In this document: positions 15,322 through 24,222 of the stretch, in pieces
Numbering within the stretch: the stretch's first letter is position 1
How the letters are laid out: every line of letters starts with the position of its first letter
Assembly (NCBI RefSeq): GCF_000186705.1
Contig: NZ_AEUE01000001.1
Location: 186,001-250,000, forward strand
Reading direction: 5' to 3'
Source of the DNA: Citromicrobium sp. JLT1363
GTDB taxonomy: Bacteria > Pseudomonadota > Alphaproteobacteria > Sphingomonadales > Sphingomonadaceae
Length of the DNA stretch: 64,000 nucleotides
The notes under the pieces: model-generated
What the model was told of the DNA's origin: nothing
The model's database searches: none
The model's input: only the letters and a program-made list of their open reading frames with translations
Made by a program: the position numbers and the translations under genes

Positions 15322-17685
15322 CTAAAGCGGGTTGCCGTCCTTGTCGCGGTAGACGTCGCGGCGGCCCACGTGGTTGGCGGGGCCGACCAGGCCTTCGCTC
15401 TCCATCCGCTCGATCCACTTGGCGGCGGTGTTGTAGCCCACGCCCATCTGGCGCTGGAGCCAGCTGCCGGACGCCTTCTGGTTCTCGAACACGACCTGGC
15501 AGGCCTGGCGGTACTTGCGCTCGTCCGGATTGTCGCTCGCGGTGAGTTCGTCCTCGAAGGCGAAGCCGCCGCCGCCGTCCATCGGCTCTTCGGTCACGGC
15601 ATCGACATAGGCGGGCGAACCCTGCTTGCGCCAGTGCTCGGCCACGGCCTCCACTTCCTCGTCGCTCACGAAGGGGCCGTGGACGCGGGTGAGGTTGCCG
15701 ATATTGGGCTTGAACAGCATGTCGCCCTTGCCCAGCAGCGTTTCCGCGCCCTGTTCGCCAAGGATCGTGCGGCTGTCGATCCGGCTGGTCACCTTGAAGC
15801 TGATCCGGGTGGGCAGGTTGGCCTTGATGACGCCGGTGATGACGTCGACCGACGGGCGCTGCGTGGCCATGATCAGGTGGATGCCCGCGGCGCGGCTCTT
15901 CTGCGTCAGGCGGCGGATCAGGATCTCGATGTCCTTGCCGACCACGGCCATCAGGTCCGCCAGCTCGTCGACGATCACCACGATCAGCGGCAGCTCTTCG
16001 TAGTCGAGCTCGGTCTCCTCGACGATTTCCTCGCCCGTTTCGGGGTCGTAGCCGGTCTGCACGCGGCGGCCCAGCGGCTCACCCTTGGCCTTGGCGGTCC
16101 GCACGCGTTCGTTGAACCCGGCGATGTTGCGCGCGCCCACCTCGCTCATCTTGCGATAGCGCTGCTCCATCTCCTCGATCGTCCACTTGAGCGCGCGGAT
16201 GGTCTTCTCCGGCTCGGTGACGACGGGCGAGAGGAGGTGCGGAATATCCTCGTAGCTCTTGAGCTCCAGCACCTTGGGATCGACCATGATCAGGCGGCAC
16301 TCGGCGGGCGTGAAGCGGTAGAGCAGCGACAGGATGATTGTGTTGAGGCCGACCGACTTACCGCTGCCGGTGGTCCCTGCGACCAGCAGGTGAGGCATGG
16401 CCGCGAGGTCCGCGATGATCGGTTCGCCCGCAATGTCCTTGCCCAGGATGATCGGCAGGTCGCCCGGCGCATCGACGAAGTCGGAGCACGCGGCGAGTTC
16501 CTTGAAGCCGACCATCTGGCGTTCGGCATTGGGCAGTTCGATGCCCATCACGGTCTTGCCCGGCACCGTGCTGACGCGGGCGGAAACCGCGCTCATGTTG
16601 CGGGCGATGTCTTCGGACAGGCCGATCACGCGGGCGGCCTTCGTGCCCGGAGCAGGTTCGAGCTCGTACATGGTGACAACGGGCCCGGTCCGCACGGCGG
16701 TGACTTCGCCCTTCACGTTGAAATCGTCGAGCACCGATTCGAGCAGCCGCGCATTGCGCTCGAGCGCCTGCCGGTCGAGCGGGGCGACATTCGCTTCGCT
16801 CCGGTCGGACAGCAGCTCGAGCGAAGGCAGGTCGAAATCGGCGAACATGTCCTTCTGGCGGGTGAGCGCGTCACCGTCCGCCTTGCGCGGCGCGACCTTG
16901 GGATCGACGATCTGCGGGACGCGGCGTGGCTTCTCGGGTTCGCTCGCCGGCGGCTCGGGAGCCTCGATCGCTGTCTCACGGCTCGGCTTGCGGCGGGGCG
17001 TCTTCGGCTTCTCCGGCGCTTCCGGTGCCCGTTCCCGCACGAGGCGCTGCGGCAGGCTCGGCAGGGTCATCAGCCCGCGCCAGTCGATCGTGAACACCCG
17101 CGCGACCAGCATCGCTCCGACCGCCAGCATGGCCAGCGCAATGGCAAGGATCACCCATCCGGCAGCCCCGCCTGCCAGCCGGCCGGCGATTGCCTCGGTC
17201 GCGGTCGCGCCGATCAGGCCGGCAAGGCCGCCCGCACCGGCGGGGAGCGCCATGGCCATGTCCGCGAAGGTGAGCGACAGGACCGTCGCCAGCAACGCCA
17301 TCGCCATGAGCAGCAGGGCGAGCGGACGCCACCAGCGCGTGTGTGCGGGCGTGTCCGCTTCCTCGTTCGCGGCGCGCCACAGGCTTCGCGCACCGATGTA
17401 GAGCAGCGGCAGCACCAGCACGCTGACCCAGCCGAAGGAGAACAGCGCGCGTTCCGCCGCCCAAGCCCCTGCGTTGCCCATCCAGTTGGCAACGGGCCCC
17501 GAGGCAGCAGCAGCGGTCGATGGGCTGGGATCGGCCTGCGTATAGCTGATCAGCGATAGCGCCAGGAACAGCATCGCCCCGAACAGGATCAGCGCACCCG
17601 CCATCTGCAGCGCACGCTTGAGCGATGCGCGAAAGGCCTCACGCCAGTCGAGCGTCTCGGTCGGGACGAGGGCCTTGCTTGCCAT
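15322..17685 (-). CDS. ftsK: DNA translocase FtsK
   Basis: Septum-located DNA pump that clears and dimer-resolves chromosome ends during division. Of 787 residues, the first 190 or so hold four membrane helices, 200-300 a charged Pro-rich linker, then the RecA-like motor with Walker A GTTGSGKS around residue 440 and Walker B VVIVDELADLM. The C-terminal winged-helix gamma domain (RQMGVGYNTAAKWIERME) reads KOPS sequences. Three starts are stacked: GTG 17694, ATG 17691 and ATG 17685. The last has GGAG eight bases upstream and was chosen. Length is normal for alphaproteobacteria, with a short linker compared with E. coli. Confidence 0.97.
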   Translation of the reverse strand: MASKALVPTETLDWREAFRASLKRALQMAGALILFGAMLFLALSLISYTQADPSPSTAAAASGPVANWMGNAGAWAAERALFSFGWVSVLVLPLLYIGARSLWRAANEEADTPAHTRWWRPLALLLMAMALLATVLSLTFADMAMALPAGAGGLAGLIGATATEAIAGRLAGGAAGWVILAIALAMLAVGAMLVARVFTIDWRGLMTLPSLPQRLVRERAPEAPEKPKTPRRKPSRETAIEAPEPPASEPEKPRRVPQIVDPKVAPRKADGDALTRQKDMFADFDLPSLELLSDRSEANVAPLDRQALERNARLLESVLDDFNVKGEVTAVRTGPVVTMYELEPAPGTKAARVIGLSEDIARNMSAVSARVSTVPGKTVMGIELPNAERQMVGFKELAACSDFVDAPGDLPIILGKDIAGEPIIADLAAMPHLLVAGTTGSGKSVGLNTIILSLLYRFTPAECRLIMVDPKVLELKSYEDIPHLLSPVVTEPEKTIRALKWTIEEMEQRYRKMSEVGARNIAGFNERVRTAKAKGEPLGRRVQTGYDPETGEEIVEETELDYEELPLIVVIVDELADLMAVVGKDIEILIRRLTQKSRAAGIHLIMATQRPSVDVITGVIKANLPTRISFKVTSRIDSRTILGEQGAETLLGKGDMLFKPNIGNLTRVHGPFVSDEEVEAVAEHWRKQGSPAYVDAVTEEPMDGGGGFAFEDELTASDNPDERKYRQACQVVFENQKASGSWLQRQMGVGYNTAAKWIERMESEGLVGPANHVGRRDVYRDKDGNPL

Positions 17686-17729
17686 TTCCATCACTCCGCG
17701 GGGGTTTGGAACGCATCATGAATCCGAAG

Positions 17730-17755
17730 GGAGTCCCGGGTCAAGTGCGCAGGGC
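17730..17755. repeat. Degenerate copy of the REP-like repeat flanking the GIY-YIG gene
   Basis: GGGAGTCCCGGGTCAAGTGCGCAGGG shares the CCCGGGTCAAG core and outer GGGA with the repeat at 6310-6340 but has lost the palindrome on one side. It lies in the short spacer between ftsK and the ThiE-like gene. It suggests the repeat family is dispersed in this genome. Confidence 0.5.
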
Positions 17756-17764
17756 CATAATCGG

Positions 17765-18295
17765 TCAGGACAGCCCGTCGATCGCCGCCCAGCGCGAAAC
17801 GCCCAGCGTCCGCGCGCGCTCCGGGGTCATCCCGCCCAGCGCAATCACCGGCAGGCGGGTGGATCCGGCAAGGGCACGAAACCGGTCCGGCCCCAGAGCT
17901 TCGCCGTCGGGATGGCTTCGGGTGGCGTATACCGGGGAGAGCATCACGGCATCCGCACCGGTGCGTTCGGCCGCCGCTATCTCCGCTTCGTCATGGGCCG
18001 TGGCGATGCGCAGCATGTCTGCAGCATCGTCCAGCGCGGTGGGCGCGCCGTAGACACCGTCCGCCCCCCAATGCCGCGCCGTTTCAGCTGGGCCGGACAG
18101 GATCGTGCAGTGGTTCATGCTGCGGCATATGCTGCGCAGCATTTCAAAGCGTGCCCGCCGCTCTTCCTGCGGCAGATGATAGTGCCGGAACACGAAACCG
18201 GAGCCGTCAGGCAGGCGTGCCAGCGCATCCTCGAGCAGCGCATCGTTGCGCGCATCGGATAGCAGCCAAAGGTGGGGGAGGGGCTGGATCGGCAT
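17765..18295 (-). CDS. Thiamine phosphate synthase/TenI family protein
   Basis: A 176-aa TIM-barrel protein of the ThiE/TenI family. Typical late-barrel motifs are visible: GADAVMLSPVYATRSHPDG near residue 120 and LPVIALGGMTPERA near 150. The family includes thiamine phosphate synthase (joining HMP-PP and THZ-P) and TenI, a thiazole tautomerase. This copy is short of a normal ThiE (about 210 aa), and its N-terminal HMP-binding motifs are not obvious, so it may be a TenI-like or accessory member. It is divergent from yggS with only 25 bp between start codons, around a perfect 14-bp palindrome containing TATA. No other thi genes are adjacent. Confidence 0.82.
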   Translation of the reverse strand: MPIQPLPHLWLLSDARNDALLEDALARLPDGSGFVFRHYHLPQEERRARFEMLRSICRSMNHCTILSGPAETARHWGADGVYGAPTALDDAADMLRIATAHDEAEIAAAERTGADAVMLSPVYATRSHPDGEALGPDRFRALAGSTRLPVIALGGMTPERARTLGVSRWAAIDGLS

Positions 18296-18301
18296 CGTCC
18301 A

Positions 18302-18315
18302 GCCGCTATAGCGGC
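18302..18315. promoter_or_regulatory. Palindromic divergent -10 element or operator (GCCGCTATAGCGGC)
   Basis: A perfect 14-bp palindrome centred between the divergent starts at 18295 (minus) and 18321 (plus). Read either way it presents a TATAGC hexamer. A start site seven bases downstream would fall at 18319 or 18298, within three bases of each ATG. Neither gene has a clear Shine-Dalgarno sequence. It could be a two-way -10 box, a repressor site, or both. Confidence 0.5.
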
Positions 18316-18320
18316 GCGCG

Positions 18321-18992
18321 ATGGATAGCGCAGCAGCCCTGATCGAAGTCGAAGAGCGGATCGTCCGCACCTGCAAGATCGCCAAGCGCGACCCGGACGA
18401 GGTGACGCTGATCGCGGTCAGCAAGACGCATCCGGTCGAGAAGATCGAGCCGTTGCTGGAGGCGGGGCAGCGCGTGTTCGGCGAAAACCGCGTGCAGGAA
18501 GCGCAGTCCAAATGGCCCGAGCTGCGCGAGCGCTACGAGGACGTAGAGCTGCATCTGATCGGGCAATTGCAATCGAACAAGGCGGAGGATGCGGCGGCGA
18601 CCTTCGATGTGATCCATTCGCTCGACCGGACTTCGCTCCTGAAGGCGCTCGCGAAGGCATACGACAAGCTGGGCAAACGCGTGCCGTGCTTCATTCAGGT
18701 CGATGTCGGAGAGGAAGACCAGAAGGGGGGATGTGCGATATCCGATCTCCCGGACTTCATCGCCGCCGCGCGCGAGGCGGATATCCCGCTGAAGGGGTTG
18801 ATGTGCATTCCGCCGCTGAACAAGGAACCGGCCCCCTTCTTCGCGCTGCTCGACAAGCTGGCGCGCGAGCATGAGCCGGAGCCGGGCACATGGGGCCTGA
18901 GCATGGGCATGAGCGCGGACTACGAAACTGCGATCATGCTCGGGGCGACTCACGTACGCGTGGGCTCCGCCCTGTTCGGCGAGCGGGGATAG
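18321..18992 (+). CDS. YggS/PROSC family PLP homeostasis protein
   Basis: Pyridoxal-phosphate-binding protein of 223 aa that controls free PLP and amino-acid homeostasis; no enzymatic reaction is established for the family. The PLP lysine is Lys35 in IAVSKTHPVEKI, followed by FGENRVQEAQSKW near 53, HLIGQLQSNKA near 80, and the phosphate-binding C-terminus SMGMSADYETAIMLGATHVRVGSALFG. All are canonical. ATG 18321 is the only start before the fold. It has no ribosome site and sits 6-9 bases after a TATAGC box, so the mRNA may be leaderless. Confidence 0.96.
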   Translation: MDSAAALIEVEERIVRTCKIAKRDPDEVTLIAVSKTHPVEKIEPLLEAGQRVFGENRVQEAQSKWPELRERYEDVELHLIGQLQSNKAEDAAATFDVIHSLDRTSLLKALAKAYDKLGKRVPCFIQVDVGEEDQKGGCAISDLPDFIAAAREADIPLKGLMCIPPLNKEPAPFFALLDKLAREHEPEPGTWGLSMGMSADYETAIMLGATHVRVGSALFGERG

Positions 18993-19013
18993 TTTCGCGG
19001 CGTCGCTGCTGCC

Positions 19014-19577
19014 TTAAGGGCCAGCGGTGCGCAGATTGGCGGGCGTATAGCATTCGATCACGGTGCTGATCGGCTTTGCATCGCGGCGGCGCAGGATCGC
19101 GCGATGCGTGAGTATCGTGTCCGCCGGGCAGTCCGCAGTCGGCCCCTCGACCGATTCCAGCCGCTCCCGCGTGAAGTCGAGATCGGCGACGGCCCGCCCG
19201 AACGGGGTATTGGTGGTTTGCAGGACTTCGTTCATGTCCGCCGTCAGGCGACCGGGCACGTACCAGTTGTGGGCGACCGAAAGGGTGGTCGATCCGCACA
19301 CCAGCGCGACGTGCCGGTAGCCGAGCGGCTCCTCGGCATCGACTTCGAGCATTCGCCGGATATCGGCAGAGGCTGTCGCTCCATCGGTCGGAAGATGATC
19401 CACCGTGATAAGGGCAGGGGTCGCAATATCCTGCCGCGTGCACCATTGCTTCAGAGCTGCCGTGGCGCTTTCGTCCGCCGCCAGCGTCGCTTCGAAACGG
19501 CTGCGAAGCCGATCATCAGTGACCGCGCAAGCGCAGAGCGCCACAAGGCAGGCCGCTGCCATCATTAGCCTGGTCAT
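19014..19577 (-). CDS. Lipoprotein with chorismate-lyase-like pattern, uncharacterised
   Basis: A 187-aa exported protein. The signal segment ends LVALCAC, so Cys17 may be lipidated. The mature part contains GYRHVALVCG, then AHNWYVPGRLTADMNEVL, TNTPFGRAVADLDF and a C-terminal HRAILRRRD...ECYTPANL segment. This order resembles the chorismate lyase (UbiC)/UTRA fold, in which a strand pair is followed by NWYVP and TPFGR motifs. A periplasmic lipoprotein cannot be the usual cytosolic UbiC, so the fold may have been reused for ligand binding. The resemblance is from memory of patterns, not a search. ATG 19577 is chosen because longer versions put extra residues before the signal peptide. Confidence 0.7.
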   Translation of the reverse strand: MTRLMMAAACLVALCACAVTDDRLRSRFEATLAADESATAALKQWCTRQDIATPALITVDHLPTDGATASADIRRMLEVDAEEPLGYRHVALVCGSTTLSVAHNWYVPGRLTADMNEVLQTTNTPFGRAVADLDFTRERLESVEGPTADCPADTILTHRAILRRRDAKPISTVIECYTPANLRTAGP

Positions 19578-19636
19578 TCTCTGAACACCCCCCTCAATGC
19601 CGTACGCGGCCACCATGCGAACCGCCGCGATGGGCT

Positions 19637-22393
19637 CTAGGCAGGCTCCAGTTCGGCCTGCATCTCGTCGCTCGCCGCATCGACCAGCGCGGCCCGGATC
19701 GTTTCCAGCCGCGACGGGTCGGTGATCTTGTCGCCTGTCAGATCTGTGACGTAGAACGTATCCGCCGCGCGCTCACCGTAGTGGGTGATATGGGCGGAGC
19801 GGATCATGGCGTGGTGTTCGAACAGCGCGCGCGCCAGCCGGTTGAGCAGGGCCGGGCGATCGCGCGCGGAAACCTCGATCACCGTGAAGCGATGCGAGGC
19901 ATCATTGTCGAACGCGACGCTGGGACGCACGTCGAAGGCGCCTGCACCCCGGCGCGGCAAGGGGCGCTGGGCGAGCTTGGGCACCAGCTGGGCGCCTCGT
20001 TCCAGGGCATCGGCGATGCTGCGCTCTATCCGTTCGAGCTGGTTGTCTTCCCCGAAGCGCTGGCCGAGCGGGTCCTGCACCAGGAAATTGTCGACCGCGT
20101 AGCCGGTACGGGTCGTGTGGATGCGCGCATCGATGATGTTCCCGCCCACCAGGTGGATTGCACCCGCGATGCGCATGAAAATGCCCGGATGGTCGGCGGC
20201 GATCACGGTGACGAGCGTGGCTCCGCGCTCCTCGTCGGGCTCGCAATGGACCGACAGCGCCTCCCCCAGTTCGCGTGCCACCGAATATTGCACGACGTTG
20301 CGCGCGGCGATGTCCGGCGGTTCCGCGATCCAGTAGGGCGCGGGCAGAAGATCGTCGTACTGATCCATCAGCGCGGCCTTGTCGCCCAGCGCTTCGCGCA
20401 CCGCGGCCTTTTGCGCATCGACGCGATGTTTGCGGCCACTGGTCACGTGGCCCAGCCGCAGCCGCTCGTGCGATCGATCGTAAAGCTCGCCCAGCAGCTG
20501 GCCCTTCCAGCTGTTCCAGGTGCCCGGGCCTACCGCGCGGATGTCGACCGAGGTCAGGATGGCGAGCTGCCGCAACCGCTCCAGCGTCTGCACCTCGGCC
20601 ACGAAATCCTCGACCGTCTTGGGGTCGGCAATGTCGCGCTTGAAGGCAGTGTGGCTCATCAGCAGATGCTGGCGCACCAGCCATGCGACCAGCGTGGTCT
20701 CCTCGTCGCTCAGGCCGAAACGCGGGCACAGCTTCTCGGCAATCTCGGCGCCCAGCACCGAATGGTCGCCCCCGCGGCCCTTGGCGATATCGTGCAGCAG
20801 CGCCGCGACATAGGCGGCGCGCCTGCTCTTGAGACGGTGAATCTCGCGCGTGGCGCGCGGATGCTCCTCTGCCAGTTCGCCTTTCTCGATCTTCGTCAGG
20901 AAGCCGATCGCGCGGATGGTATGCTCGTCCACCGTGTAGTGGTGGTACATGTTGAACTGCATCTGCGCGTTGACCCGCCCGAAATCGGGCACGAAGCGGC
21001 CGAAAACACCCGCCTCGTTCATCCAGCGCAGCACGGTTTCGGGATCGTTGCGTCCGGCAAGCAGGTCCAGGAACGCGGCATTCGCACGCGGGTCCTCGCG
21101 CACCTCGTCGTTGATGAGCCCGCTGTCACGATCCGCCTGGCGCATCGTGCGCGGGTCGATCTCCAGCTGTTCGCTTTCCGCGATTCTGAAAATTTCGATC
21201 AGCCGGACCGGGTCCTTGCGAAACCATTCGTCTCCGGGCGCGGCCAGCTTGCCTGCGAAGACGGTGTAGCCGTGCAGCGTCCGGGGCCGTGAATTGAAGC
21301 CTGCCAGCAGCCCGCGCCGGGCGCGCTTCTTGGCGAACTGTTCTTCCAGCTGGCTGAGGAACACCCCGGTGAGCGAACCAACCCGTTTCGCCTGCAGGAA
21401 ATAGAACTGCATGAAGCGTTCGACCGCGCTCTTCCCGCGCCGGTCGGCAAACCGCATCCGCCGCGCGACTTCCTTCTGCAGATCGAAGGTGAGGCGGTCT
21501 TCGGCGCGCCCGGTGATATCGTGCAGGTGGCAGCGCACCGCCAGCAGGAAGCCCTCCGCCCGGCGGAAGCTCTTGTATTCGCTGCGCGTGAACAGGCCCG
21601 CGTCAACCAGTTCGGCAGCCTCGCCCACGCGGTGGATATACTTGCCGATCCAGTAGAGCGCCTGCAGATCGCGCAGGCCGCCCTTGCCTTCCTTCACATT
21701 GGGTTCGACCACGTAGCGCGTATCGCCCATGCGCTTGTGCCGCTCGTCCCGCTCGCGCAGCTTTTCGGTGACGAACTGGCGCTCGGTGCCCTCCACCACT
21801 TCGAGGAAGAAGCGCCGCTTGCTTTCTTCGTAGAGCGCCTCGTCCCCCCACAGATAGCGGCCTTCGAGCAGCGAGGTCAGGATCGTGCCGTCGGCTTTCG
21901 CCATCTTCACGATGTCATCGACGTTACGGACCGAATGGCCCACCGTGAGGCCCAGATCCCACAGCAGATAGAGGATCGCCTCGATCAGGGCGACCGTGCG
22001 CTCGTCATCGGTGCGTTCGCACAGGAAGACGATGTCGACGTCCGAATGCGGCGCCATCTCCTCGCGCCCGTACCCGCCGACCGCCAGGATCGAGAGCGCG
22101 CGCGCGGCCTTGCCTTCGGGCGCCGGGGCCAGCCGCTCTGCCGCGTGATCGTGGGTCAGCCGGATCAGCTGATCGAGCAGGAAGCTGTGCCCACCGCAAA
22201 GCGCGTGTCCGGCGGAAGGGTTTTCGACCAGCCGGCGGGACATTTCCTCCCGGCCGGCCTTCAGCGCTTCCTGCAGGATGGCGAGCAACGCTTCGCGCCA
22301 GGTGCTTTCATCCCCCTCGATCTCGCCGATTTTTGCAGCGAGTGCGCGCCGGTCGATGATGGCGCGTTGATTGGCGAGGGGCGGTGCGCTCAT
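19637..22393 (-). CDS. glnD: [Protein-PII] uridylyltransferase / uridylyl-removing enzyme GlnD
   Basis: Bifunctional nitrogen sensor that adds UMP to PII proteins when glutamine is low and removes it when glutamine is high. Of 918 aa, the nucleotidyltransferase domain has GGYGREEMAPHSDVDIVFL near residue 108; the HD hydrolase domain has LLHDIAKGRGGDHSVLGAE near 500; two C-terminal ACT domains begin LVTVIAADHPGIFMRIAGA near 718 and VIEVSARDRPALLNRLARA near 830. Length is normal. ATG 22393 overlaps the stop of the upstream acyl-CoA ligase gene by four bases, an unusual partner that implies co-translation. No glnB or glnA lies in the window. Confidence 0.97.
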   Translation of the reverse strand: MSAPPLANQRAIIDRRALAAKIGEIEGDESTWREALLAILQEALKAGREEMSRRLVENPSAGHALCGGHSFLLDQLIRLTHDHAAERLAPAPEGKAARALSILAVGGYGREEMAPHSDVDIVFLCERTDDERTVALIEAILYLLWDLGLTVGHSVRNVDDIVKMAKADGTILTSLLEGRYLWGDEALYEESKRRFFLEVVEGTERQFVTEKLRERDERHKRMGDTRYVVEPNVKEGKGGLRDLQALYWIGKYIHRVGEAAELVDAGLFTRSEYKSFRRAEGFLLAVRCHLHDITGRAEDRLTFDLQKEVARRMRFADRRGKSAVERFMQFYFLQAKRVGSLTGVFLSQLEEQFAKKRARRGLLAGFNSRPRTLHGYTVFAGKLAAPGDEWFRKDPVRLIEIFRIAESEQLEIDPRTMRQADRDSGLINDEVREDPRANAAFLDLLAGRNDPETVLRWMNEAGVFGRFVPDFGRVNAQMQFNMYHHYTVDEHTIRAIGFLTKIEKGELAEEHPRATREIHRLKSRRAAYVAALLHDIAKGRGGDHSVLGAEIAEKLCPRFGLSDEETTLVAWLVRQHLLMSHTAFKRDIADPKTVEDFVAEVQTLERLRQLAILTSVDIRAVGPGTWNSWKGQLLGELYDRSHERLRLGHVTSGRKHRVDAQKAAVREALGDKAALMDQYDDLLPAPYWIAEPPDIAARNVVQYSVARELGEALSVHCEPDEERGATLVTVIAADHPGIFMRIAGAIHLVGGNIIDARIHTTRTGYAVDNFLVQDPLGQRFGEDNQLERIERSIADALERGAQLVPKLAQRPLPRRGAGAFDVRPSVAFDNDASHRFTVIEVSARDRPALLNRLARALFEHHAMIRSAHITHYGERAADTFYVTDLTGDKITDPSRLETIRAALVDAASDEMQAELEPA

Positions 22394-24081
22394 GTCTCCG
22401 CAGTTTCTGCCGTGTACTGGTCGCGCAGTGCGCGCCGGTCGATCTTCTGGGTGCCGAGCCGCGGCAGGGGGCTGTTCACCTGCCAGATGCGCGCCGGTCG
22501 CTTGAAGGGCGGAAGTTTCTTCTCGAGATAGTCGGCGAGTTGCTGTTCGGACAGTGTCGCGCCGCTCCTCGCGAGATAGACCGCGCCCACGATCTCGCCG
22601 TAGCGATCATCCGGCAGGCCGAAGACCGAGCATTCGGAGACATCGTCATGCGCGTAGATCGCATCTTCCACCTCAAGGCAGCTGATGTTCTCTCCGCCCC
22701 GGATGATGATGTCCTTCTTGCGGTCGACGATGAACAGATAGCCGTCCTCGTCCAGCCGGCCGAGGTCTCCGGTCCGGAAAAACAGGTCGTCGGTGATGGC
22801 GGAGCGGGTGGCTTCCTTGTTGTCCCAGTAGCACAGGAAGTTGGCCACGGTGCGGATCGCGATCTCGCCCACTTCGCCCGTGGGCAGCTTGTTGCCCTGC
22901 TCGTCGAGAATGGCGAGGTCGACCAGCGGCCGGCTGGCCTTGCCCGTGCTGGAAGGCTTGGCGAGATAGTTTTCGTTGAAATTGCCGCAGCCGATGGCGT
23001 TGGTTTCGGTGAGGCCATAGCCCAGCAGAGGGAAGCCGCCGGGGAACGCCTCCTTGATCGCGCCGACATGGTCGACGGGGCGCGGTGCGCCGCCCGCTGC
23101 GAAGGAGGTGCAGGTTGAGGTATCGTACTTTTCGCGGTCGGGATGGGTGGCCATCTCGTAGCTCATCAGCGGCACGCCGGTGAAGTAGGTCACTTTTTCG
23201 CGGTCGATCAGGCGCAGCGCCTCGCCCGCGTCCCATTTCTTCATCAGCACCAGTTTGCGCCCCAGCGCGAAGCTCTGCAGGAAGACCGGAACCTCGCCGG
23301 TGACGTGGAACAGCGGCACGGCGACCAGTGCGCAGGGTTGCAGGGCCGATGCCTCGCCCTGGCTGGAAAGGTAGGTGAGCGCCATCAGGCTCTGGATGAC
23401 GTAGCTCATGGTGCCGTGGACCACCGCGCGGTGATCGGACAGAGCACCCTTGGAACGCCCGGTGGAGCCCGATGTGTACAGCAGCGTCGCGTAATCGTCC
23501 GGCCCCAGCGTGGGCAGCGACGTGGCGGCGGGGTCGCCCCAGACCGCGCTCAGCCCCTCGGCCGGGTTGCAGTCATGCTTGAGCGGCAGGATCGTGGCGC
23601 CGTGATCGGTCCCTTCGAGACGCTCGGCCCGCTTGCGGTCGGCCAGCACGATGCGGCAGCCGACCATGCTTATCGCGTCCGCCATTTCCTCTCCGCTGGA
23701 GAAACCGTTGATCAGCGCGGCGCACCCGCCCGCCATCGTGATCCCCATGTAGGCGACGATCCAGTTGGCCGAGTTGCGCGCGGCAATACCGACGCGGTCG
23801 CCCTTTATCAGGCGGTGCTGCGAGAGGAGCCCCGCCGCGACATGGCGCGCGGCATCGTAGGTTTCGCGGAAGGTCAGGCGGCAGCCGTCGTCCACCAGGA
23901 ATTCCGCATCGCCGTGCTGTTCCACATACTGTTCGAAGTAGTGGGAGAGGCTGGGCGGCGCGTTCTTCAGGCTGGGCATGGTCACGCCGTGACGGGTGAA
24001 CGGCACGGTCTCCGCCGGGGCGCCGGGGGCGACCAGCTGGTCCATGATCGTGTCCAAAGTAATGTCGAGCTGCGTCGGCAT
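22390..24081 (-). CDS. AMP-dependent acyl-CoA synthetase/ligase
   Basis: ANL-superfamily enzyme (563 aa) that activates a carboxylic acid with ATP and transfers it to CoA. Motifs: P-loop LLYTSGSTGRSKGALSDHR near residue 200, GYGLTETNAIG near 345, FFRTGDLGRLDEDGYLFIVDRKKD near 435, IIRGGENISCLEVEDAI near 460, and the C-terminal catalytic Lys in LPRLGTQKIDRRAL near 550. It looks like a fatty-acid or aryl-acid CoA ligase; chain preference cannot be read. GAGAGGATACGC precedes ATG 24081. The gene is translationally coupled to glnD downstream. Confidence 0.93.
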   Translation of the reverse strand: MPTQLDITLDTIMDQLVAPGAPAETVPFTRHGVTMPSLKNAPPSLSHYFEQYVEQHGDAEFLVDDGCRLTFRETYDAARHVAAGLLSQHRLIKGDRVGIAARNSANWIVAYMGITMAGGCAALINGFSSGEEMADAISMVGCRIVLADRKRAERLEGTDHGATILPLKHDCNPAEGLSAVWGDPAATSLPTLGPDDYATLLYTSGSTGRSKGALSDHRAVVHGTMSYVIQSLMALTYLSSQGEASALQPCALVAVPLFHVTGEVPVFLQSFALGRKLVLMKKWDAGEALRLIDREKVTYFTGVPLMSYEMATHPDREKYDTSTCTSFAAGGAPRPVDHVGAIKEAFPGGFPLLGYGLTETNAIGCGNFNENYLAKPSSTGKASRPLVDLAILDEQGNKLPTGEVGEIAIRTVANFLCYWDNKEATRSAITDDLFFRTGDLGRLDEDGYLFIVDRKKDIIIRGGENISCLEVEDAIYAHDDVSECSVFGLPDDRYGEIVGAVYLARSGATLSEQQLADYLEKKLPPFKRPARIWQVNSPLPRLGTQKIDRRALRDQYTAETAET

Positions 24082-24222
24082 GCGTATCCTCTCTCATGGT
24101 GCCGCGCGGGCCCCGGGGCCGCGCGTGCATTGTCCCTTTTGTCCTGGCCCCGCCTGTGCCAATGCACGCCGCACTGACGCAAGACCGGGCCGTTCAGGCG
24201 TTATCTCTAAGGGGTCGATGGA

